Of a stretch of DNA of 64,000 nt, positions 45,215-60,200 are shown piece by piece. The stretch lies in assembly GCF_963576675.1 (NCBI RefSeq), contig NC_088916.1, positions 5,161,001 through 5,225,000 on the forward strand. The letters are read 5' to 3'. The notes under the pieces were generated by a model, which did not search any database, was not told the origin of the DNA, and saw nothing but the letters and a program-made list of their open reading frames with translations. A program made the translations under genes and the position numbers. The stretch's first letter is position 1; every line of letters starts with the position of its first letter. This DNA comes from Euphorbia lathyris. Lineage: Eukaryota > Streptophyta > Magnoliopsida > Malpighiales > Euphorbiaceae.

Positions 45215-48200
45215 CTAGGTACTAATACTCATGCCAACCTTCTTCATTTCATGAAATGCCTCAATTGTCTCATTGTCAAAACCTCCTGCAAACTGATTAA
45301 TACTCTAATTAATTAAGATCTTAATTAATTAAATTAGTTGTAATTAAACAATAGAGTAAATTACATTCGTGACCCTTAAACTTTAGCTTTACTTTTATTA
45401 TGGCCCCTAAACTCTTAAAACTGGATATTATAACCCATGAATTTTGCACTTTACTAACATAAATTAGGGTGTAATCGAGCCGAGTTGAGATTTGGCCTGC
45501 TCAAGCTCGGCTCATTAGAAAATAAACGAGCTCGAGCCCGAGTTTCGAGCTTGTTTCGAGCCCAAAATCCTATTTGAACTTGGTTCATTAAGAAAATTAT
45601 CTAACCGTGAATTGTTTGAAAGTAAATTATTAATTATATTTATGAAATTTGCTCGCAAATAGCTTTTTAATTGTATAAATAAACAAGCTCATAAGTAAAG
45701 TTCGTGAATAAATAAACAAAATGCTTACAAATAGTTCATCTATCACTCATTTATTATGTTTGTAAACGAACTCATCTAATAGCAAATGAAATAATATTTA
45801 AGTTTAGATATTCGTGAACTAACACAAAACTATACAGTTTTCTACAAAACTAAAATTTGTTCATAAATGTTCTAAATCAAGCCTACTCGTGAGCTTTCAA
45901 CCGAGCTTTGGCCTGCTCAAGCTCGGTCATTTACGAACCAAGCCAGTAATTCATGCTCATGAACGGCTCGTTTATAAATCGAACCGAGTCGATCTGAGCT
46001 TTTATCGAGCCGAACACCGAGCCGCTCATGATCGGCTCAGCTCATTTACAACCCAAAACATAATAGTCCATTTTACTGTTGACCAATTCAAAATAACCGA
46101 CGAGGAGCTCAGAATGAAAAAATCTTCGAATTGAATTTGGAGATAAGAGCCAAATTTGAGTCCTATCGTTTTTTAGAAAGCAGAGATTTGACTCTAACGT
46201 ATGAAATGTTATATATTTACCCAACATTTTCAAGTAATAAGATCAATTTACCCTATATAATATAACGTTTGTACGAACTGGTTTGATAATTATTTAACTA
46301 TCATATCAGACATTCGAGACAAGTTTGTCAGTACTATCCTGAAAATGAATTGGTCAAATTTGGTCCTCATTCCATTAAATTTGTTTAGAACCGCATTTAA
46401 CCGTTTTCAATTTTCTAAATCACAATTTTCATACTTTTACCTTTTCTAATCAAATAACACCTAGATGATCTCAAAATCAAAAAGTTTAAAAATAAAAGTT
46501 GTTTAGAATATCATTTCCCTTAACTCTATAATTGAAGATTCTTTGCTATTAAAGTGAGCATCTTGATTAATGATAAATATGGTGGGCTGTAATCGAGCCG
46601 AACCGAGCCGGGCTTTGACCTACTCAGACTCCGTTTATTAGAAAATTGACGAGCTCGAGCCCGAACTCAACATTCTGTTCATAAGTTGTTCACGAGCTGT
46701 TTGCGAACTTGTTAATGAGTTTTGATTGCAAACAACTCATTTATTCAGTTTAGGAACTTCATTCTCGAACAACTCATTAATTATATTGATTTGAATTTTT
46801 TTTAACACAAAATTACGTTGTTTTACATTTTTTCTTTATATAAATATTATTATTAACATAATAATCGAACCAAGCTTTCTCACGAACGGTTCATGAACAT
46901 TATAATCGAGTTTGCTCACGAGCTTGTTCATGAACCTATAATCAGGTCTCCTCGCGAGTTTTTAAGTACCATAATGAAAGTAAAGAAAAAGTCAACGGGT
47001 CAGAACTGTATTTACCCTTAAACAATATGATATAATTATTTAAGTAATGTTTACTGGACTCTGAATAACTAAATGAATTTGGTCATTCACTGTTATATTT
47101 ATGCTTATTAGAATCCTAGAGTGGATATTCAAAGCATAATGAGATTTAGATTTAACACGCATAGTTCTAACGATGAAAGACCAAATTTATTTAATCATTC
47201 GGGTCGGGTCTGATAATTAAATTAGTAAAAAGTAAATAAATTAAATTACCTGATGTATCCGATGAGCAAATCTAGCTCCTTGAAGCAAATAATCCTCCTC
47301 GCCATTCTGTTGTACTTCCTTAACAATCCTTCTCATGTACTCTCTCCCCAGTTTCAGTGAACTTAATTTCATCTGTAAACTAATTTTATTAGATAATCTA
47401 ATCTTAATTAATACTAAACTAATTCAAATTAGATTATCCACTCAAAATCAAGGTTAGTTTTGATCTATTAACTACACGTTAAACATGTTAATAGATTTGT
47501 TTAACGTGTAACTAATAAATCTGTTCACGGGTCTAGATACTTATCCAATTTGTTTAGACTCACATCTAATAGACCGAGTTTGGATTGGAGAAAATATTAA
47601 CAATGAAAAAGTAAAAAAAATGGTGCAATTTTGCATTTTCTTTTTATGTTTAAAAAATATATATTATTTTATAAATAAGAAAAGTATATAATATTTGGAT
47701 GTACTTTTTAAGTATAGATTTCAATTTTCATTATTAAAAAATGTTTTATTTTTTAAGGTAGATTTTTGCAGATTGGATTTAAGGTTTAATTTTGGCTTAA
47801 AATACTATTTGGCTCTATCTATCCAAAATATTGGTTTTTGACTTCTTACCTGTTATTTGATAACATTTGGTTTCTAAACTATTCAAAATGAATTAATAAT
47901 CCTTTAATTTTTTAAATCTAAGTCCTCTAAATTAATAATAGACAAGGATTTAAACTCATTCACGGGTTTGGGTATTCGTTCAGATCTGCATCTAATGGGA
48001 CAGGCTTAAATAAGAAAAAATGACTTAAGTTTCAACTCGATTTGGCCCAAACCTGCATCTAATGGACAGACTTACTTTAGGTCCAGTTCGATTTTGATCC
48101 AGACCTGTTAAAGTTTATCTATATCTAAGGTGAACTTGAATTTATAAAAATAGCACAGCCCGCTCTATTAATATCAATTATTAAAGGGTGAATGTGCAAA

Positions 48201-51200
48201 AATACCCCTAACGTTTTGGGTCAGGATCAATTTTACCTCTAACGTCTAAAATGGTGCAATTTTGCCCCTAACGTTTGTAACCAAGAGCAATTTTACCCCC
48301 AACGTTGATAATATGAGTCAATTTCAGACACTATTATAAAACACATATATTTTTATTCATTATTTTGCACCAATTGCATATCAATTCATTCTAAAAAAAG
48401 GATTTCATGTTTTTTGTAATTTAATAATAGAATTAGAGATTAATATTTATAAATTCGGTAAATTTTTTGTCTAATTCGTACAAAAGACAATATTTTTTTT
48501 ATTATTTTTTTCCACATCCCAACATATGTTTATGATTTGTTACTGATAAAATGACGCACATGTGAAGTGTAGATGATAAGATTCATGACCGAGAAGACAG
48601 TTTGGTGAATTATTTCTGAAATTGACCCAATTTATCAACGTTAGGGCTAAAATTGCTCTTGGCTACAAACATTAAGGGTAAAATTGCACCGTTTTAGACG
48701 TTAGGAGTAAAATTGCTCCTGACCCAAAATGTTAGGGATATTTTTGCACCTTAACCCATTATTAAATTTATGTATTTCTATATTGAATATTTATTTTTAT
48801 ATAAAAAATTAATTTTAGATTGGTTTATTTGGATTGGGCTTGGGTTTTACGGTTAAAACATTTTTCAGCAAAAGTTTGGGTCTGGTCGGACCTAGCCCGA
48901 TCCATATTGCTAGACTAGATTGAATTTGGGCTAGGTATTTTAAGATATAAATCCATTAAATTTGATTCGAGCCCGGTCCAGCTTAGCCCATAAATATTCT
49001 ACATACCAGACATGTCCATGGGTCGGGCTGGGCCGGGTTCGGGCCGAGCCTGACAGGCTTTTATGTAAAAGTGCTCGTCCCAAGCCCAGCCCAGCCCAGT
49101 ATTAATTTAGGCGGGCTTGGGCCGGGCTAGGCTTGGGCCGGGCTTAAAAATAAAATCCCAAGCCCAACCCATATAAGTCCACCTAAAAAAATATACATAA
49201 TTTTTAATTATAAAAATCCATCTTATACTTAAAATAAATATTTAACTATAAATATATAAATTTCTTAATTAATATTAATAAGGCGGGCTTTAGCGGGCTT
49301 GGACCTGGCTGGGCCTAAGAGTAAATTTCATTATCCAAGCCCGGCCCAAAAGACACGGGCCTGGGCGGACCGGGCGGGTACCCGGACCCGTGGACAGATC
49401 TACATACCAATAAATGGAAAACCTCAATTAAAGGAGATTTCTTTTTTTTTTTTTTTGAAAAATAAAAAAGGAGAATTTAGTTGTCAAATCTCTGGTTGAA
49501 ATTTGTTTTTAGTTGAGAAGTTAATGTCAAAAGTTGAGGTTTCATGTCTGGAAACAAACCATGAATTAATGTGTGACCTACCCAAAAAAAATTTAAAAAG
49601 TAAAAGAATGGGTAAATTACACTTAGGGTCACTGAATTTTACCTATTTTTAACATTGTGAACACTGAACTTCAATTCTTAGCGGTATAGCCATAGAATTT
49701 TATAATTTTTAACATTGATGGCTACTTAATTTTAACTAACTCCTCAAAATGACCGTTTACGAGCTCAAAATGAAAATCTTCAAGAATTAAAGTTATTCAA
49801 AACAACATTTACCATGAAACGATATTTTTTATTTTCCAAAATTGCATTTTTGGGAGCTTTCTCTCTCTTCTAACCAAACAACACATAAATGATCTCAAAA
49901 CGAAAATTTTCAAGAATTAAAATTCTTTAGAATATCATTAAATTTTCGAATTTTTTAGTTTGAAACCGTCAATGGTCGTTTTGAGGCGTTGGGTGGCTAC
50001 CGGTATTAAAAAGTGTAAAGTTCAGTGGTCATACTGTTAAGAATACCATGATCTTAAAATGGATAAAGTTAAGTGGCCATAGATGTAATTTACCTCGTAA
50101 AAGAATTGATACTAGAGTTATTTAAAGTAGGGATAATTTTAAAAATAATCCGAATGTTTACGCAGTTTTGCGAAGATGTAGTTTTTTTTTTTATAAAACT
50201 ACACAAATATGATGATTTAAAAAAAATATAAAATGTGGTTCTATAATAAATATGAATTAAACAAATTTAATTCCTAGTTTTTTTAAAGTTATCAATAATT
50301 AAATCGAATATCAATCTAAAAGTTATTAGTTTTGTAAATGGACGGAACCGCAATCCCTTTTTTTATAACAAAAAAATCCAGAAACAATCATTTACAAATT
50401 AGCAAAAACATATGGTTTGTTTTTGAAATTATCCCTTTAAAGTATAATAAAAAAATATATCTTTTTTATAACTAAGTGAATATATAGTTTCAAGGTAATC
50501 AGATTCGGACCGGCCGGTCCGACCAAAAATTAGCTAGATCTCCGATTTAGGTCATGCTGGATTTGTTAATTTTTAACAACTCAATAAGAACCGAGGTCAA
50601 CCTAGAATTTTGCGGTCCAACATTGACCCCAGATTTTAATTTTTTTACAAAAAAAATTAGAAAAAAAAATCCATTATTTTTGAAAAACGTTGAATCTTAA
50701 TTCTCGTTACTTTCATAGTTTATTTGATATTTTTTCTTTCTACATATATAGTAAAAACTCAACTTTGAAATACTAATGGGTTGATGCAAAAATTATTACG
50801 ATTAGACCGAAACATGGTGATAATGAAGCCATATAACTTATTAGGTTACAGTTGAAAAAATAATTAATTTCTCGTTTATAATTTTAAATTAATTATATAT
50901 ATTATTTATTTTTATTTTATTACGTTATTCAGTCCGGTCAATCCAAATCATTTGATTGAACCTAAGATCCGATTTGACCGGTTCTAACAATATTATATAT
51001 TTCAAAAGTATTTTAAAATTATCGTAACATACCTGACCGATCAACCCGGAATCGAGTAACCATTCCCAAGGGATCTGGAAATCTTTGTATTTCTTCATCA
51101 TACTCTCTCTTGTTCTTTCCATCCCATTTAAACTTGTCTCCAACCTGTAAATTTTAGATCAAATTTCAACAACAAAACACACATAAATCTAGTGTATAAA

Positions 51201-54200
51201 TTGATGGAGGTTGTGTTGTACATGCTCGCCTGTCTTGCAAAGCTTGCATCTTTCCTACAGCTTTAGACAAACTTTCTTTCGGGTCGTCCTGAAATTACGG
51301 GCGTCAAAAGGGATTATTATGTCATAATCGTGATTAATTATAAGGATACCGTTAAATTTTGTCTCTAATATTTTTAGATAAATGCAGATTTACCACTAAA
51401 ATATAAAATGGTGAAATTTTACTTTTTAATATTTTTAAGTAAGATCAGTTTTGCTTATATCTAACGGAAATTTGACAGACTAATTTATCGTTATTTAACT
51501 ATTATATCACACCATCTAAATATCAATTATATTTAAAATATTTACTCTCTTACTAACATAATTAAAAAAAGGACAAAACACCAACAGTTAAGTTTACTAC
51601 ATACTAGACCTGTTCACGGGTCTGGTACTCGCCCGATCCATCCAGGCCCGTGTTTCTTGGGTTGGGTTTGGACAATAAAAATTGATCTTAATTAGGTCTG
51701 TCCGGCCCAGACCCGCTAAAGTTCGCTTTTTTTGGACGGGATTGGGATTAATAAAAATAGCACGGGCCGGTCCAGTCCAGCCCGTCTATTAATATTAATT
51801 TATAGATTTATATATTAAATATATATTTTTAAGTATAAATTTTATTTTTTATAATTAAAATTTTATATATATCTTTTAAAATGGATTTGTATGAGCTTGG
51901 ATTGGAGTTTGATTTTAAGCTCGAGCCCAGCCCGATCCGAGCCCACCTAAATTAATAATGGGTTGGACTGGGCTAGGCTAGGTTTGGACCGAGTACTTTT
52001 ATAGAAAAGTCCATTCGATCCGACCCCAACCCATTGCTAGGTCTACTACATACGACATATGTTTTTTAAAAAAAAAATGTTTATTGCTATAAGTTAAGCA
52101 CAAAAAAACTGTGTAAAATATATACTATATGTTATTACAGGGTTACAAACAACTTACAAGATGCATAAAATTACTCCAGTTTATTAATAAACTTGTTCGA
52201 AAGGTCTGATATTATATTTATTTAAAATTAAACTAGTTTGTTCGAATTTTCTGTTAGATAAAAATAAACTAATCTTACTAAAAAAATGTTAGGGGGGAAA
52301 AATGGCAAATTTAAAGCTTATGCCTTGGTTATTCCGAGGGGCGAATCCATGATTTCTCCCCCATTGGGACAAATAATACAACTAAAATAATTTTTATCCA
52401 AAAAATAATAATTATAGAAAATCAGAGATCAAAGCTCAAGTTCAAGTAAAATAGTAGCAGAAATATAAAGTCAAAATTCAAGTAGGAGCAAAATACCAAA
52501 GCAGAAAGGCAAAGATCGGAGATGGAGTGCCGGACCAACGATAAACGATCCGACTACGGAGGGATTGGTTGCCGATTTTGATTTAATCGTAGTTAGGATT
52601 AAGGATTTCAATTTAGGCTTAAGAAGAAAGAGGAATTGAGGAAGAAGAACTAAAGAGATTAAGGATCGATGGTTTGTTTTAGGACCTATTTAGTTTTACA
52701 TTTAAATATTTACTTTTTACTTTTTTATTTTTGTTGTAAACAAAACGACGTAGTTCTAATTAAATAAAACGACGTCGTTTTACTTTAAAACAGAATTAAA
52801 AAAATAAAAAGAAAATATTAAATTTAAAACCATTCTTCATCCTTAATTATAGAACCAGTAAACCCTAAACCTCCATTGATGAAGGGGGGCAAAGCTCTAA
52901 AACTTCAAAATTAATACATGGGTTTTAAAAAAAATACAAATATCAGGGGGGGCAACTGCACCAAGTGCCCCCATACTGGATTCCCCCTATCCCGAGTAAT
53001 TATATATGATATACACAAAGGAAATAATTTGTTAGTCCTTGAACTTCTGCATTATAAACCAGTCACTCCTTTTATTTTAAAATATACATTTTACTATCCC
53101 TGACTTTTTCAAAATAAACTACTTAATCATTTATTCCATCCAAATTTTTGTAGTCAAAATAAAATTCTATACAAACTGACAAGCTTATTCATTTATCGGA
53201 AGTTATTTTAACATTTTATAATATTATACAAACTTATTATTTTGTATAAAATTTAATTTTTAACTAACAAAATTCGAATAGATGAATGATCTAAGTAGTT
53301 GATTTTGAAAAACTCATGAATTTTATAATATAGTGTTTAAAATAAAAAAAAGTGACTAATAGAATATGAAGGAATTTTCACATGCATCTTAGGAGCAGAA
53401 ATAGGGTTCGCTTGAGAGTGTTCCGGCACCTAGTGATGAATGTAGGATTGGTCTGATAGGGGGCTAATTAACGTGCATACGTTAAAAAAAATTTGTTAAA
53501 TCGAACTCGTTGAATTTTTGTGTGTGTATATATATATATATTATCAGTGTAAAACTTCTCAAAATTTAACTAGATTTGGACTATGAAAATAAGATTAAAT
53601 CGTTTTGAATAAGCTTAAATTTTTTTTATCGCCTATTGTATATTAAACAAGTTGGATTTTGTAATTAAATACCAATGTTATCAGAACCGACTGGACATCA
53701 AACCAGATTGATAACTGGATCACAGATCACTTGGTCGGATCGGATAACTCAGATTGATCGAACCGGATGACGTAATAAATAAATAAATACTATTTATATA
53801 TATATTAAATATATATAATTAATTTAAAATTATTTTTATACATCCATAAGATGTCGGTGGCGGAGATGCGTATGTTGAGATGGATGTGTGGTCACACGAG
53901 AAAGGACCGGGTGCGTAATGAAATAATTAGGACAAAAGTAGGGGTCACATCTATTGAGAATAAAATGAGAGAAAACCGACTAAGGTGGTTTGGCCATGTG
54001 AGACGTAGAGCGCTTGATGCGCCGGTTAGGAGAACCGAAGAGTGGCAAAGGGATGTAGTGGTGAGGGGTAGGGGAAGACCTAAGCAAACTTGGAGGAGGG
54101 TGATCGAGAGTGATATGAGTTTATTGAGAATTGAGGAAAATATGGTAGTGGATAGGACGGAGTGGAGGGAGCGAATCTGTGTCGCTGACACGACTTGATT

Positions 54201-57200
54201 TTCACGGTTTTATATGATGGTTCATGTTAGCCGACCCCGAATCATTTCGGGACTAAGGCTTTGTTGTTGTTGTTGTTGTTGTATTATATATAACCAAAAT
54301 AAATTATAAACAACTTTTGGTTTGTTATTTGTTTGTTAATTTTGAGTCTTAAATATACGACGAATAAATTAAGTTCAAAATAAATTGAAATATATCAACG
54401 TATTCTATGCCATGAGATCTTTTTAAAAACATATTATAAACTCAAAACGGACAAGTGATGAATGAGAAATTGATGCTCAAAGTGAACGACTTGAATGATT
54501 TGGAAGAAGATAAAAGGAAATTAAGTATTCACATCACACATAGGAAAGAAATGAGAAAACTTAACTAGTTTATAAGTAAATGGTATTTACAAGCCTTTAA
54601 CCAATTACTAGGGAAAAGGCTCTCTCACGCATAGGGAGAGGTGCAATCGATTAACTATCGGGTTAGGAGCGCACCCGCACGACGTGAGCGATGCAATACC
54701 GCACCGTAATAAGGTCTCTTAACTTGGCCACTTTTGCTATTATTTACCGCCCATAAATAAAAAAATTTAAATTTTTCCAGCCCGCTTTTTTTTTATAGAC
54801 CCGGACCGTCAGGTCCCGGTTCAGTCCTGGTTGGTTCGGTCCGAGCCTGATAACATTGTTAAATACAAATTGAATAACTACTTCAAACCTTAAATTGTCG
54901 AAAATAAGGATTAAAATCAATAGCAGGGATGGTTTTAACGATCGCGAATCCGAAACCATCTATAGTTGGTTCCGGCGGCCAGGGGTCTGGCTCCTCCGAG
55001 TCCCCTCTATCTCCGACTCTGCCCGAGGAGATAGTTCATCCCCTCAGTATTTATAAAAAGGGGTGTTGAGGGTGCAAATGAAGTCTTTATTCATTTTTGT
55101 CTATAATTCGTATTGTCATATTAGAAATTGACGGGTGTACCTGAAATGAGGAAACTTGTAAATCAAGATTTCTGAGATCTCTGTAGTTGAAAGCTGCTTC
55201 CCTTAAAGCATCTGCTTTGTGTTCGGGCCATTTTGAGAAATGTTTCAAAACTGCTCTTTCATCTACTAAGGAAGAAAGCTCTTGATCTAGCCATTCTACA
55301 AAATTCTCCACGTCACTTATGTTTTTAAATGCAGCAGATTCCACCTCTTTTATTAGTACATTTATGAATTCCTTCCTCTTTTCCACGTCTGATTTTATCT
55401 GTCCATTACAAATTAATTAGTGTATGCCAAGAAAAAAAAATTTATGAATGTTTATAGCTATTTCGAAAATTAGTTAACATTTATCTCGGTCTGGTCCTAG
55501 TCACTGATTTTATCGATCACTATTAGATCTAGGAGGTGTGAATTTTAACTTTATAATGATTTTAATTTCATACATTAAGCCTCTGATCATTTATTTTTAG
55601 TTTCATTAAGCCCTTGATGACCAAATTAGTAAGTTCTGATTATGTAATTCGATTAAGAGATTGTTACTCATTACATATGCATTTGAAATTTTATTTTTTT
55701 ACAGTTTGAAAGAAGTTTTGGATGCGTAATGTGGTTGTAGGAAAACTGTAAAAACCTTAATTCAAACTGTAAAAAATGTTTTTTTAATAATTTCAAATAT
55801 AGATGAAGTTAATAATGTCTTTTTAACAGAATTACATGTTCACAACTTACTAATTTGATCATCAAGGGCTTAATGAGTTGAAAAAATAAATGATCTGAGG
55901 TTTAATGTATCCAAATAAAAGATCAAGGGTTTGATGAACCAAAAAATGAAAGATCAGGGGGTTTAATGATGCTTTTTGCCAAATTTAAATTAAATATCCT
56001 TAACATGATATTATTTTGGGAAAAAGTATAAAGAGAATTAATGTGGTTTCATCGACAGGTAGTATTTTTTCTTAAAAAAGAAGAAGATGTGCTTTACAAA
56101 ATTAGCAAACACAGTTATCAACTCATCAAGTTAATTTGACACATTGTCAAAGCGATATGCATCAGCAAAATTCAAAATTTTAAACAAAGTTAACAAGCCA
56201 ATATATCATATCATCATCGAAGGCATTATCTCAAATTATCAAAACAAAGACTAACAATATTAGTCAATTTTTTTTTTTACTTTTCCCTATTATTTTCTCA
56301 AAGGATAAATTACACTCGTGATCCCTCAAATTACCTTCAGTTTAGTTGTTTAGTTAGAAAAGAAAAAATGTTCGTTAAAGAGAGAAAACTATAAAATTGG
56401 TGATCTATGAATTCGAAAACAACAGTTTCATAAAAAATGTGTTCGTACATAACTTTAATTAAACTTTTCTATTTTGAGGTTTTTATTGGTCATTTGAGGC
56501 ATATGGCTATCACGCCTCACCACGTGGTGAGGCATAATAGCCACACGCCCGCGTTCCGTAGAGAGAGAAAAAAAACTTTTTGCAAAGACTAAAACAATAA
56601 GGACAGTTTCCTTATTTCTCTAGGCTAGGTATGTAAAAATGAGGCTAGGAATAACAACACCCTTTATTAATCATTTCAATTTGTTTAAAGTGATCTATTT
56701 CGTCAAACTTGCTATAGTGATTTATTAGTCCCCATATATATTTTCATTTATCAATAACTTCTCTTGTTTTGCTATATGTATGTATTGGGTTAATCAATAA
56801 CCCTTTAAATAAGTTCAAGGAAATAACGAAACATTCTATGAGTTCAAAAAATTAATCGTCTAGGTCCGGAGCTCATGATGTATTAAGTTTTTTTTTAAGA
56901 TTAATTCAAAATCGCACAAACATGCGTAAAATGACCAGGAATTGAATTAATTTGATAAAATTGCAAACTGAAATCCAATTTTGTGCAATTGAGCCTGGAT
57001 AAGTTAAATTTGAATTCAAATGAGCCTTTATCCTAAAACAAAGTTAATAAGAGGACTGTATTGATAATATACTTACAGCTGTAAGATGAGTTGACCGGTT
57101 CTCAATTTCACCAATCATATTCAATGTAAAAGCATTTGCAAGAATAGCACCAGAGTTACTTTTCTTTTCCATATTGGCATTTTTCCTGGAAAGCAAACGG

Positions 57201-60200
57201 TACAATTCCACAACTTCCGGTACACGCCGTACTGATTTTGACCCGACAAACATTTTTGACGGCAGAGGTGGTGGCGGCGGTGCAGATGACAATGATGTCA
57301 GTTTGGTGATGACTGCAGAAGGTGATACTTTCGGTGGCGCATTTGGCACTTGCATTTTTTCTTGTCTTACCTGTAAATAAGAGTGTCAAAACGAGTTATC
57401 ATAATCGTGTTATCATAGACTAAATAGTCCATTCCGGAGAAAAAATAACAAAAAATTACATTTATATTTCGACATTTATATCGCTAAAATACTCATTCCA
57501 GGGTGATTTTGTTATTTCAAGAATTTAGAGCAATTTTGATATCAGTGATGGAATTTACATAGGATTTTAACGTTACCAATTCTTAATAAAAAAAAAGCTA
57601 AAATTATAAAATAAATGTGTTTTTACTTGACGAGTTAGTAGATTCCGCTTTAAATCATTGTCGAGTTCTGTGGTATGACCTTGAAAACGACAGATTTATC
57701 TTTTATCTAATTTTTTTGGTAACAAAAAAATATATATTATTATATATATAGTTTATAGGTTTTTTTTTTATCTTAATCGATTCTTTAGTCCTTTTATTTG
57801 TTTTGTATATGAAAGTATATAAATAAGAAATTTATTATTTAATTTTCAATTTTAATCAAAATAGGTTTAATAAAGTTTCTATATACGAAATTCCTAAATT
57901 GTGTATATTAAGTATAAAAATCTATTGTTTATTTTCTTAATTTTTTTTATTATTTTTTTTCTTTATTCTTTAATACGATATATTTTTAAACTAATATTAA
58001 ATATTATTATGAATTTTTATGATATAAAAAGACCATATTTTTTATTCGTTTCACCCATAAAATTTACTACAATTAAAAAGAAAAATGATTTTACAATTTT
58101 ATTCTTATTTTAATAAATTTTAAAATGTTTTTCATTCATTTTTTAATTAAATTCAACGCTATTGAGTTAACATTATATACAAATATTAGTTCACAGTAGA
58201 TGTCTTTCTAGGAAAAGTTTTGTTTCATAATATATAACGTTCTGATTCAATCCATTCAAATTAATTGTTTTACCAAATATACACTTATTTAAGTTGCCTT
58301 TTATTTTGGAATAGATAAAAATTCATTACTAGATACAATTAATATAAGGGTAACAAGTCTTTAATTAAAATTAATTACATTTCTTAATTCTTGTATCTCA
58401 ATCTTAAAAGATATATACTGTGGAACAGAATGAGTAATAAATTTATTTAGAGATGATGATTATATTGGTAAATAAATATTTTATTATTAAAATAGAGAGC
58501 AAATGGTAATATTGGTATTTTATATCTTATTTAGTCAAATTTGACAATTGACCACATAAAGACTGATTAATTACTTTATCTATTTCATAATATTTACCTT
58601 TTAAAGTTAAGACACAAGAATTAAGAAATATAATTAATGTTAACTAAAAATCTTTGTTACCCTTATATTAATTGCATCCATTAATTAAATTTTATCCATT
58701 TCTAAAATAAAAAGGCAATTTAAATTTTATCCATTTCAAAACGTAAAATATTATGCAACAAAAAAATTCTCTAGAAAAACAAATATTATGGAACAAAATT
58801 ATTTCTATAAAAAATACAAGAACCCATTAGATTATAACACAAACTTTATAACTGTTCATCCAAAAAGATTGGGGTAAATTACATTCATGATCATTGAACT
58901 TTATCCATTTTAATATTGTGGCCACTGAACTTCAATTCTTAACGATATAGTCACTGAACTTTACACTTGTTAACAATGGTGGTCACTCAACTTTAAGTAA
59001 CACCTCAAAATAACCTTTAACGATCTCAAAATAAAAATATTCAAAAATTTCCCATGAAATCACATTTTTTATTTTCCAAAATCATATTTTTTGGAGTTTT
59101 GTCTCTCCTAACTAAACAACACCTAAATGACCTCAAAATGAAAAATTTTAAGAATTAAAGTTCCTTAAAATATTATTAACTCTTCGAAATTTTTATTTTG
59201 AGGCCGTCAACGGTCATTTTGAGGCTTTGAGTGGCCACCGGTGTTAAAAAATGTAAAGTTCAGTGGCCATACCGTTAAAAGTTAAAGTTCAATAGCCACA
59301 ATGTTAAAATGGATAAAGTTCAATGGTCATGGGTGTAAGTTACCCAAAAAGATTGTGATTCTTATTTAATTTTTATCCATTGACCGGCTAAGTATTTTGG
59401 TTTTGAACAACTATTTCATTTATATGTTTCATATGATTATAGGTTAAATTACACCCATGGCCACTGAACTTTACCCATTTTCACATTATGGACACTGAAC
59501 TTCATTTCTTCCTGGTATGGCCACTGAACTACACTTTTTAACACCGGTGGCCACTTAACGTCTCAAAACGACCGTTGACGGTTAAAAATAAAAAATCCAA
59601 AGAGTTAATGATATTCTAAGGAACTTTAATTCTTGAAATTTTTCGTTTTGAGGTCATTTGGGTGTTGTTTGGTTAGGAGAGAGATTGAATTTTTAGAGAG
59701 AGAAAGCTCCAAAAAATGTGATTTTCGAAAATAAAAAATGTGGTTTCATGGTAAATGTCGTTCTGAACAACTTTAATTCTTGAATATTTTCATTTTGAGG
59801 TCGTTAACGATCGTTAACGGTCATTTTGAGAAGTTAGTTAAAATTGAGTGGCCACCGGTCTCCGCATCATTTACTAAAACAGTAATCTCATTATTGCCTA
59901 TTCTAGCAAAACCACCGGTGTTAAAAAGTGTAAAGTTCAATGGTCATACCGGGAAGAAATGAAGTTCAGTGACCATAATGTGAAAATGGGTAAAGTTCAG
60001 TGGCCATGAGTGTAATTTACCCTATGATTATATATGAAGAACGAAACTAGAATTCCGGAAAATTTATTAAAAATTATAAAATTTTAACTAAGTATTATAG
60101 GCCGTGAACCAGATTGAGCCAGTGATGTCAAATCCGAGACAGATTCTAAATAGACCGAAATTACCTTCGGAAATTTTATAATTTAGTGACAAACAATTCC

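Noticed and set aside
53892..54191. Minus-strand open frame of 99 codons, with a twin at 30907-31206
   Set aside because: Both are antisense shadows of the RTE reverse-transcriptase end on the plus strand, which has the recognisable motifs.
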